62,505 bases of DNA, from contig JAFGBD010000064.1 in NCBI GenBank assembly GCA_016933335.1, positions 1 to 62,505 of the forward strand, given 5' to 3'. How positions within the stretch are numbered: the stretch's first letter is position 1; each line of letters opens with the position of its first letter. Source of the stretch: Bacteroidales bacterium. GTDB taxonomy: Bacteria; Bacteroidota; Bacteroidia; Bacteroidales; UBA10428. The position numbers and the translations under genes were made by a program. The notes below the pieces were generated by a model. The model was given only the letters and a program-made list of their open reading frames with translations, had not been told where the DNA came from and searched no databases. This document shows positions 8,357 to 16,400 of this stretch, piece after piece.

Positions 8357-10245
8357 ATTGTACCATTTTGCCGGTTAAACCATGCAAGTATCATCAGGTA
8401 ATTATAAAAAGCACCTGGCATCAGGTAGTTCATCTCATCCGGATTTCTTTCAATCAGGGCATCCAGCCAGCCTTCAAACCTCGAAAAATCAAAAATGTGG
8501 TTCAGATATCCTTCCGATGCACACATGTTGATGAAATCCAGGATCAATTCCCTGTCTTTTTTAAGTCTCAGGTAGGTATGAGGTATAACCGCACCCGTTT
8601 TATCTGCCCGCAACCTTATTTCTTCAGGGATCACTCCTTTTAATGCCTGCCTGAACAGATAACGGTCCGTCCCCGGCCTGTTCTTCATCCATGCAGGAAA
8701 AGACAAACAGGTTTGAAGCAACCTGATGTCCAGCAAAGGATAACGGTACTGGATGCCGTAGTAAGCTGCTGCAGCATAGGAATATTCAAGTCTTTGTGGC
8801 ACGTGCTGATGACTGATCCGGTTCAACTGACGGAAAGCAAGACAGAGCTCGGCTTTCTTTTCATGTTTTTGAAAATATCTTTCTTTCAGTTGATTCTCTG
8901 CAGCAAACGCAGGATTTAAAGCAAATTTCTTAAACCTTCTTGTTAGCATACCGGGCGTAAATACACCTGTTGTTTTTCCCTGTTCCCTGTTTTTTTTCAG
9001 CTGATATTTTAAAAGAATTCTTAAGCCCTTTAAAACGGCCTTTGGCAGGAATGTGTTATACTTCAAAGCATGATAGAAATGCTCCCACTCCTTCTCCCTT
9101 ATCAAATCATTCCAGGCATTGCCGGTACGTGCCGATACCATTTCATCCCCTCCGAAGCCCGATAACAAAACCTGAATTTCAGACCGTGCTGCAGCTTCAT
9201 ATATACCTTTATTGAACATATGAAAGCGTTGCTGGGTAAAGCAGCCTTGAAGATTCAGGGTATTTTCAATTAATCCGGGAATGGTTTCTTTCAGTTCATT
9301 CACTTCAAACCAGTTCATTTTCCCCCATTCAATCACTTTTAGCATGTGATCCCGCTCATCTTTCATGACGGTGTTGTGATTTTCAGGTAATGTATTGGAG
9401 AAAGCTATGAATTTTTTTTGATGCTCATTTGCATAATGCGAGGTGATGCAAGTTATGGCAGTGGAATCAAGTCCGCCGCTCAGTTCCGAACCGATATTTG
9501 AAACTCCCTCACACCTGGTTTCAACAGCATTTTTTAAGTTATCATAGAAGTGAGCAATATATTCATCATCGTTCCGGTAGCGGATTTTTTGCTCCGGATT
9601 CAGCTGCCAGTATTTTTCAATATAAATTTTGCCCTTCCTGTAAATCAGGTAATGTGCAGGAGGCAGCCTGAAAATCTCCTTAAATGCAGTAAATGGTTTA
9701 TCTGAAATCCCTGTCACCAGCGTATCAAGAAAATAATCCCTGTTTAAAGTCAGTTCATTTTTATAAACAGACTTAAGCATGTTCATTTCCGAACCAAATG
9801 CAAAACCTTTTTCATGTATCGAATAATAAAAAGGCCTCAAACCCATCTGATCGCGTGCACAGAAGATTTCCTGCTTTTGTTCATCCCATATCGCGAATGT
9901 AAAATCACCAGCCAGGTATTCAACACACCTGGCGCCCCATTTTCTGTAAGAGCTTATCAGTAACTCTGTGTCATCAGGATTGTTGTCAACATTCAGCCTG
10001 CTTGTCAGCTCTTGCCTGTTATAAAGTGTGATATCAGCACATACAACCAGATCCCTTAATTTTTGTAATGGCAGATTTGCAGATTGATTTTTATCCTCCC
10101 CAATAAATACAACACCCAGCTGACCGTAATCAATATTCTCAAAATGAACGGAGTGATTTGTCCCGTATTTTGCTTCATTTTTAAGAAACGCAGGAATTGT
10201 ATTGTTATCCGGTAAATGAACTGAACCGAAAATACCAGTTATCAT
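8353..10245 (-). CDS. Lasso-peptide macrolactam synthetase (asparagine synthetase-like cyclase, McjC type)
   Basis: A 630-residue homologue of class B asparagine synthetase. The C-terminal ATP-pyrophosphatase domain has the PP-loop SGGLDST (256-262). The N-terminal glutaminase-like domain begins MITGIFG, so the Cys2 nucleophile of true amidotransferases (MCGI) is missing; the fold is otherwise recognisable up to about residue 200. Loss of this Cys is typical of lasso cyclases, which adenylate an Asp/Glu side chain and close it onto the amine of core residue 1 without using glutamine. Divergent from the kinase gene, with 98 bases between the starts. The neighbouring B1, B2 and precursor genes make lasso cyclase far more likely than asparagine synthesis. 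Confidence 0.88.
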   Translation of the reverse strand: MITGIFGSVHLPDNNTIPAFLKNEAKYGTNHSVHFENIDYGQLGVVFIGEDKNQSANLPLQKLRDLVVCADITLYNRQELTSRLNVDNNPDDTELLISSYRKWGARCVEYLAGDFTFAIWDEQKQEIFCARDQMGLRPFYYSIHEKGFAFGSEMNMLKSVYKNELTLNRDYFLDTLVTGISDKPFTAFKEIFRLPPAHYLIYRKGKIYIEKYWQLNPEQKIRYRNDDEYIAHFYDNLKNAVETRCEGVSNIGSELSGGLDSTAITCITSHYANEHQKKFIAFSNTLPENHNTVMKDERDHMLKVIEWGKMNWFEVNELKETIPGLIENTLNLQGCFTQQRFHMFNKGIYEAAARSEIQVLLSGFGGDEMVSARTGNAWNDLIREKEWEHFYHALKYNTFLPKAVLKGLRILLKYQLKKNREQGKTTGVFTPGMLTRRFKKFALNPAFAAENQLKERYFQKHEKKAELCLAFRQLNRISHQHVPQRLEYSYAAAAYYGIQYRYPLLDIRLLQTCLSFPAWMKNRPGTDRYLFRQALKGVIPEEIRLRADKTGAVIPHTYLRLKKDRELILDFINMCASEGYLNHIFDFSRFEGWLDALIERNPDEMNYLMPGAFYNYLMILAWFNRQNGTM

Positions 10246-10343
10246 CTCAATGGTGTATCTGTCAAATTTTCAAGTCTCCGCATCTGAGGACTTTATTATA
10301 ATCTACATTATCATTATTCTTTCCGAATGATTAATTTTGTGTC

Positions 10344-11261
10344 ATGGATGTAAAGATAACAGATTATCCTTATCGCTACAAAGCGTTTAACCTGGATGTT
10401 TTTTCGGGGATCCCGGTAGCAGGACTGGCACAAAGTGATGCACAAAAACCCGATATTGTTATCACGGAAGGGAAAACACCTGTGCAGCTGGTAAATCCCC
10501 TGAACAAGGGTGTCCTGTTCCAGTCCACCGAGGATGAGTTCCTGTTAAGCATTCTAAAACTTGGTCGTATTCATGTTCAGAATGGCAACACCATTACAGT
10601 TGAGCGTTTTAAAGATACTTCATGGAATGAATTTTCTGCCTTTATCCTTGGAACTGTATTTGGCGCACTGCTTCACCAGCGTCGCCTTCTGCCATTGCAT
10701 GGAAGTGCTGTCATTTATAAAAAGAAAGGTCTGATTTTTGCCGGAAATTCAGGTGCAGGCAAATCCACCCTGGCTGCTGCAATGATCCATAAAGGAGCCA
10801 GACTTCTTGCCGACGATATTTCTCTTATCAGTTTTAATGGTAGAAAGCCTCAGATTGTTCCTGCATTTCCGGGCATGAAAATATGGGAGGACAGCCTGAA
10901 ACATCTTGGCAGAAATCCGGAAAAATACCGTCCAATACGTGAAGACCTGAAAAAATATCTTTATCCTGTTGAAAAATATCATGATCAGAGTATTGCTCTC
11001 GGTCATATTTTTGTTATTTCATCCCATAATCGCGAAACATTTGAAATAAAGGATGCCCAGGGCATTGAGAAATTCAACACCCTGAAAAACAACACCTATT
11101 TTTTCAGGGGCATGAACAAAACAGGCATTCTCGAAAAGCACTTTCAGATGTGCAACCAGCTTGCCCAACAGGTACCTGTTTCGCATATCACAAGGCCTAA
11201 CGGCAGTTTCAGGCTTGATGAACTGGTCAGGGAAATTACAGACAAATTGTTGAATTCTTGA
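10344..11261 (+). CDS. HPr-kinase-like lasso-peptide kinase
   Basis: A 305-residue protein with the C-terminal kinase half of HPr kinase/phosphorylase. Seen are LPLHGSAV (H119), the P-loop GNSGAGKST (134-142) and LLADDIS with two acidic residues (D157, D158). The N-terminal ~100 residues do not resemble the HprK N-domain. Related kinases in lasso clusters (for example PadeK and ThcoK) phosphorylate the side chain of a C-terminal Ser of the precursor. The precursor found here ends in Ser, which supports that role. The gene overlaps the sulfotransferase by 4 bases, so the pair is co-translated. Regulation of carbon metabolism is less likely given the neighbours. Confidence 0.83.
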   Translation: MDVKITDYPYRYKAFNLDVFSGIPVAGLAQSDAQKPDIVITEGKTPVQLVNPLNKGVLFQSTEDEFLLSILKLGRIHVQNGNTITVERFKDTSWNEFSAFILGTVFGALLHQRRLLPLHGSAVIYKKKGLIFAGNSGAGKSTLAAAMIHKGARLLADDISLISFNGRKPQIVPAFPGMKIWEDSLKHLGRNPEKYRPIREDLKKYLYPVEKYHDQSIALGHIFVISSHNRETFEIKDAQGIEKFNTLKNNTYFFRGMNKTGILEKHFQMCNQLAQQVPVSHITRPNGSFRLDELVREITDKLLNS

Positions 11262-12109
11262 ACGAAAACAAAAAAATAGTGTGGCTTGCTTCATATCCCA
11301 AATCAGGTAACACCTGGTTCAGGATTTTCCTGACCAATTTACTTAACCACACCAATGAGCCGGCTGATATCAATAATCTGTATCCCTCCACCATTGCCAG
11401 CAGCCGGTCACTTTTTGACGAGGCAATCGGACTGGAATCGTCCGACCTGACACTTGATGAAGTTGAGCTGCTCAGACCGCAGGTATACCGTTATATGGCA
11501 GGGACAAGCAATGAGGTTCTCTATCATAAAATACATGATGCATGGATCAGTCTGCCGGATGGCAATACACTGGTACCTGAGGATGTAACCAAAGCGGTTT
11601 TGTATTTCATCCGTAATCCCCTCGACGTGGCAATATCCTTTGCTCACCATTCTTCAACAACCATTGACAAAGCAATCGGGATGATGAACGACAGCCATTA
11701 TGCATTTTGCAGTAGGCAAACAAAACTCCATAACCAGACACGGCAAAAATTGTTAAGCTGGAGCGAACATATAGCCAGCTGGGTTGATCAGTCAGGATTG
11801 CCGGTGCTGGTAATGCGTTATGAAGATATGATAACCGATACATTAGCTGTTTTTAAAGATGCCATGAAATTCAGCGGGATTGAAGCAACCGATGAAAAAA
11901 TCCGAAAATCCATTGAATTCAGCTCCTTTGAAAATATTCAGAAGCAGGAAAAGGAAAAGGGCTTCAGGGAAAAAGCAACCAAATCGGAGAGTTTTTTCCG
12001 CAAAGGCATTTCAGGTGACTGGAAAAATGTTTTAACCAGTGAACAGATAGATAAAATTGTATCCAGGCATCAGAAAATGATGGAACGATTTGGCTACTGG
12101 CCGGTTTGA
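11258..12109 (+). CDS. PAPS-dependent sulfotransferase, likely lasso-peptide tailoring enzyme
   Basis: A 283-residue sulfotransferase. The 5'-phosphosulfate loop SYPKSGNTW lies at residues 12-20 and the 3'-phosphate-binding segment RNPLDVAISFAHH near residue 118. The start is a TTG overlapping the kinase stop; it must be used, because the cofactor loop begins only about 12 residues in and no earlier ATG exists. The family moves sulfate from PAPS to hydroxyl groups. In this context the lasso peptide (three Tyr, two Ser and two Thr in the core) is the obvious candidate substrate, but that is inference. A small-molecule or glycan substrate is possible. Confidence 0.82.
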   Translation: MNENKKIVWLASYPKSGNTWFRIFLTNLLNHTNEPADINNLYPSTIASSRSLFDEAIGLESSDLTLDEVELLRPQVYRYMAGTSNEVLYHKIHDAWISLPDGNTLVPEDVTKAVLYFIRNPLDVAISFAHHSSTTIDKAIGMMNDSHYAFCSRQTKLHNQTRQKLLSWSEHIASWVDQSGLPVLVMRYEDMITDTLAVFKDAMKFSGIEATDEKIRKSIEFSSFENIQKQEKEKGFREKATKSESFFRKGISGDWKNVLTSEQIDKIVSRHQKMMERFGYWPV

Positions 12110-12327
12110 TAATTTTATAGCTTCCTATAAGCACACAGGTGCAGGCTTTCAATTCCCCGGATTGTTAAAAATTACCAGTAAAAACTTCCTGATTGACAAC
12201 AATTTTTTGTATATTTTCAAATGATTTGGAACACAGGTTCTTTGTACGTATTTTTACAGTATGATTTTAAATACTCCCATGAAGAAAGTCAATAAAATAA
12301 GAACAGTGTAAATAATAAAGAATACGG

Positions 12328-12627
12328 ATGGGAATTGCGGCAAAAAGCAGAAAGATTGAACCTGATACCATCCTGAAACGAAAACAGGATCAGTTATTCA
12401 GCGAGATCGACGGGGAAGTACTCATGCTCAGTATTGAAAACAGTGAATATTACGGCATGGATAAGGTGGGTTCACGCATCTGGCAATTGTTAGAGGAACC
12501 TCTAAGTTTTAAACAACTCATCGGAATATTGATGGACGAATATGAGGTAACAGAGGAACAATGCACAAAAGATACCAGAAAGTTCATTGAACAATTAATG
12601 GAGAAAGAGCTGGTGGAGGTTACTTAA
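12328..12627 (+). CDS. PqqD-family RiPP recognition protein (lasso B1)
   Basis: A 99-residue stand-alone RRE protein of the PqqD fold. The middle segment with EVLMLSIENSEYYGMDKVG followed by SRIWQLLEE is characteristic: a beta-hairpin, then the helix that forms the leader-peptide groove. In split lasso systems B1 binds the leader and delivers the precursor to the B2 protease. The gene is 218 bases downstream of the sulfotransferase, a gap in which I see no other gene, and 45 bases before the B2 gene. Confidence 0.88.
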   Translation: MGIAAKSRKIEPDTILKRKQDQLFSEIDGEVLMLSIENSEYYGMDKVGSRIWQLLEEPLSFKQLIGILMDEYEVTEEQCTKDTRKFIEQLMEKELVEVT

Positions 12628-12672
12628 TCTAATGCAAATACTCACCAATACTCTTCGGATTTTGCAATCCCA

Positions 12673-13131
12673 ATGCAAAGAAAAGCAGACAAAGCAAGAA
12701 TGAAAATTTTACACTATATCAAACGCATCAGGCAAATACCTTTAATTGAAAAAAAACTACTGATTAAAGGATTTTTATTATGCATGGCATTTGTACCTAT
12801 CGTTAACTTATTGCCTCTGAAAAATTACATTTGGTTATTAAAAAATAATCCAAAATCACCCGTAACTGTTAGTGATAAAAAATATTTCATCCGGCTGGTG
12901 AGAAAAACCATGCGGCGAATCGATCGGTTTGCTCCGCTGCGATTTAGCTGTCTGGTTAAATCTATGACTTTTAAACTGTTACTATATACACTGGGCATTG
13001 ACAGTAACGTTGTGCTGGGCATAAATAATTCTCAATTACGGCTTCTAAGGGCACATGCCTTTGTAAAGGTGGATGAAGAAATAGTATATCTGAAAAGAAG
13101 AAAATTTTATGAAGTTTTTTCAATTGAATGA
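12673..13131 (+). CDS. Lasso-peptide B2 leader peptidase (transglutaminase-like)
   Basis: A 152-residue member of the lasso B2 (McjB C-terminal) family. It has the expected triad layout: Cys93 in FSCLVKSM, His128 in RAHAFV and Asp134 in KVDEE. The enzyme cleaves the leader just after the conserved Thr-Xaa of the precursor. The N-terminal part has one hydrophobic stretch (about 33-47) as in other family members. An ATG at 12700 is an alternative start. Base composition is more AT-rich than the kinase and sulfotransferase genes upstream. The precursor gene follows 132 bases downstream. Confidence 0.9.
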   Translation: MQRKADKARMKILHYIKRIRQIPLIEKKLLIKGFLLCMAFVPIVNLLPLKNYIWLLKNNPKSPVTVSDKKYFIRLVRKTMRRIDRFAPLRFSCLVKSMTFKLLLYTLGIDSNVVLGINNSQLRLLRAHAFVKVDEEIVYLKRRKFYEVFSIE

Positions 13132-13141
13132 ATTTGGTTCC

Positions 13142-13202
13142 GGATTACTAGTCTGAAACTGTGGGATTGTAGTCCTATCAGCAAGGTGGATTAGTCTGAA
13201 AC
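13142..13202 (+). repeat. Pair of short direct repeats ahead of the lasso precursor gene
   Basis: GGATTA then GTCTGAAAC occurs at 13142-13159 (with a 3-base insertion) and again without the insertion at 13188-13202. The copies begin 46 bases apart between the B2 gene and the precursor gene. They could be binding sites for a regulator of precursor expression or simply remnants of a duplication. Confidence 0.4.
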
Positions 13203-13263
13203 AGTACGATATTAAACTTTAGTATTTAAATAATATTTTTTGATTGAGCTAACGTTAACGAGA

Positions 13264-13407
13264 ATGAAAGAAATAAAAATTGATAATAACATTATTAAAA
13301 AAGTCTGGAATAAGCCAAAACTTATTTTCCTAAGTTTAAAAAAAACGGACGGTGGATATACATGGACGGGGTATGAAGGTGCTTCTTATCATCCTTTAGA
13401 GTCTTAA
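13264..13407 (+). CDS. Lasso-peptide precursor (47 aa), predicted 18-residue core
   Basis: A small gene that is easily missed. The 29-residue leader holds W15-N-K-P18-K-L20, the form of the Y/WxxPxL recognition motif bound by B1, and Thr28 at position -2 before the cleavage site (KKTD/GG). The predicted core is GGYTWTGYEGASYHPLES: Gly1, an acid at position 9 (Glu9) that can close a 9-membered macrolactam, and a 9-residue tail. The last residue is Ser18, the position phosphorylated by lasso kinases. A second in-frame stop codon follows the first. By hand, the unmodified lasso would have a monoisotopic neutral mass of 1955.83. It is the last gene of the plus-strand half of the locus. Plug residues are not predictable; Tyr13 and His14 are candidates. 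Confidence 0.88.
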   Translation: MKEIKIDNNIIKKVWNKPKLIFLSLKKTDGGYTWTGYEGASYHPLES

Positions 13408-13491
13408 TAGCGTATACCCATTTTTCTCATAAAGCCATGATAAAGAAATTAGAATAATGCATTGAAATAGTATAATTTAAAAGATATTTAC

Positions 13492-16400
13492 ATGAAAAAT
13501 TTCTTAGTTTTTTCATTTATTATTTTATGTTTTCTATTTGAAAAAGTGGCTTTTACACAAGACTGGGTTCTATCAACATCTATTAAAGGATCTGCGATAG
13601 AACCAGGATTTTCGGCAATTGATAACCAAAATAATTTAGTTATACTTTCCTTTTTTACTGATACAATTTATAATCCTTTCTATATTTCATATGGAGTACG
13701 TGATCTATTTCTTTTAAAAATTGATCAAACTGGTAATATTCTTTGGAACCATAGGATAGGTTGTTTAGGACCTGATATACATGGTGGATTAATCATTGAT
13801 AATCAAAATAATATATATGTTACTGGTACATTTAATAATTATACATGTAAATTTTCTCCCACTGATTCTTTAATAAATAAGGGTAGTGGTGATATTTTTT
13901 TAGCAAAATATAATTCAGATGGAAGTTTAATTTGGACAAAAAGTGTCGGATCTGCCAGCACCCTAGAATCATCAACGGACTTAAAATTTGATGGAAATAA
14001 TAGGCTAATAATGAGCGGCTTTTTTAGGGATAGTCTAATAATTGGTAGTAATTCAGCTGACAAAGATACACTTCTGGGTAATTCAATTTTTTCAAACTTT
14101 ATTGCAACATTTGATTTGGAAGGGAAACATATTTGGTCGAAAAAATTTTTGGGTACAAGTAATTTAACAAGATTCTGGAGAATAGGAATAAGTCAAAATG
14201 GTTATTATTTTGGAGGTTATTATCAAAATAATTTATATTTTGATATTGATACGATAACTAGTTATACTGCGGGAAATTATGATGCTTTTTTATACAAAAC
14301 TGACCTAAACGGGAATGGAGAATGGATTCGGCGTATTAGGGGACAAAGTACCGAAAACTTCAGAACAATTGCAACAGATGAATTTGATAATGTCTATGTT
14401 TTGGGTAATTATAATAGTCCAAGTATATTTGTTGATTCAACAGAAACTCAAATCTTAACTTTTACAGGTAATTCTGGTGGATATGATACCTATATAGGTA
14501 AATACAATCGAAGTGGCATCTTACAATGGTTGCTAAGAAAAGGTAGTTCAGCGAAGGACGTCTACCTAAATTTTGTTATACGTAACAATTTAATCTATGC
14601 CACAGGATATTTTGCCAACCAGATTATTTTCAATGAGGATACATTAAGGTCAAGCAGCAGTTTAAACGAAGATGCTTTTCTAGCTGCATTCAACGAGATC
14701 GGTGATCCCATTGCCGGCGTGAGTGTCCAGGGCACAGGTGATTACAATGATGCCGGTACCGTTGTGAATATGGGAACTAATTCGCGTGCATATGTAGCTG
14801 GTTATTACAAGTCTCCTCAAATACAAATTGGCGACAGTATTTATACAAGCAACAATGAAAACAAAAGCGATCTTTTCTTTGCCATCTATGAGCACCCTTT
14901 CAAAGCAGTAATAACTGATGAACGGTACGTTACCTGCCATGGTTTGAGCAATGGGATGCTTACAGTTACACCTTATTTCGGACGTCCACCTTATACATAC
15001 TCCTGGAGCCACGATCCTGGTCTGAATAATCCTGTGGCAGAAGGACTTGCAGCTAATAGTTATACTGTTACAATTACTGATGGACGGGATAGCACAGCCA
15101 TTATAACCGGTACTGTTTATCAGCCTGACCCACTTCTTATTAACGGTACGCCAACCAATCCAACCTGTTACAATGACGATAATGGTAAAATCGATGTTTC
15201 GCCCACAGGTGGTACAACACCCTATATTTATAACTGGACATCTGAGGATGGTTCGGGGCTGAATCCCACAGGTCAGAACCAAAGCGGGCTGAACCGGGGG
15301 ACTTATGTGCTGACTCTCAGGGATCAGAATCTTTGTACTGAAATCGATACCTTTGTTCTGACAGAACCTGATCCGTTTATCTTTGCAGGTTCGGTTGCAA
15401 CAGAAAACACAGGTGGTGATACCATTCCAAACGGTACAATCGACCTGAATGTTACTGGCGGCACTCAGCCGTATTACTATCGATGGACATTTCCCCTGGG
15501 TGATACTGCCAATACCGAAGACCTCGATAGTCTTATTGGAGGAGACTATGCCATTAATGTGAAAGATATCAATGGGTGTGAAGGTGATACATCACTGGTT
15601 GTTTATGACGAAACAGTACTCATTGCACAGATAATTTCCAAATCCGATGTTTCGTGCAATGATGCGAATGACGGTAAAGCTAAAGTCAAGGTGTATAACG
15701 GCATCGCACCGTTCGATTATGAATGGTCAGACGGCATTGGCAATTCATACGGCAACGCAAGCGATGAATATGAAAGAACAGCTATGGCACCTCTGGATTA
15801 TACGGTCACTGTCACCGACTCCGATGCTCCGCCTAAATCGGCAACAGCAAAAGTAAAAATCAATGAACCTGCTGTCCTTTCATTACTCCTTAATGTTACC
15901 AACCTGAGATGCAAGCAGGACAATTCAGGCGTTGTCAGCCTGCAGGTTTCAGGTGGTACCCTGCCTTATGAATACAGCTGGATAGGTCCGGACGGATTCA
16001 CAGCCACGACCGAAGACCTTGTGAATGTTGCTTCAGGAAATTATGCAGTTACAGTAACAGATGCAAATAATTGTACCCAGACAGCCCCTCCTGTGTTTGT
16101 GAATGAGCCGGAAGAATTTCTTTATGTAGAGGTTGATATTACCAAAGAGATACAATGCTTTGGTCAGCTTTCCGGCCAGATGACAGCTAATGTCAGTGGT
16201 GGAACCACACCCTATAAATACTTATGGAGTGATCCCGGGGCACAGGTTACAAAAATAGCTACAGGTCTTGGAGCCGGAAATTACAAGGTTACCGTAACAG
16301 ATAATAACTTTTGTATTGCAGTTTCCGACCCGGTTCCTCTGACGCAACCTGCTGAAATAACTCTGACAACTGTTACTTATACAACCCCAAGCTGCTTTGG

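Noticed and set aside
8353..10245. Annotation as asparagine synthase (asnB)
   Set aside because: The catalytic Cys2 is absent and the gene sits with B1, B2 and a lasso precursor.
10332..10339. TAATTTTG box just before the lasso kinase start
   Set aside because: It matches the -7 consensus, but transcription would start at or inside the ATG at 10344 and no -33 element is present. Left out as a promoter, though a leaderless transcript cannot be excluded.
12110..12327. Possible second lasso precursor between the sulfotransferase and B1 genes
   Set aside because: Only a 24-codon frame (starting MIWNTG) was found; it lacks the leader motif, the Thr at -2 and a usable ring acid.
14680..15282. 200-codon minus-strand frame opposite the SprB repeats
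   Set aside because: The translation is a mirror of the Thr/Gly-rich repeat codons, with no signal peptide or domain; typical shadow of a repetitive gene.
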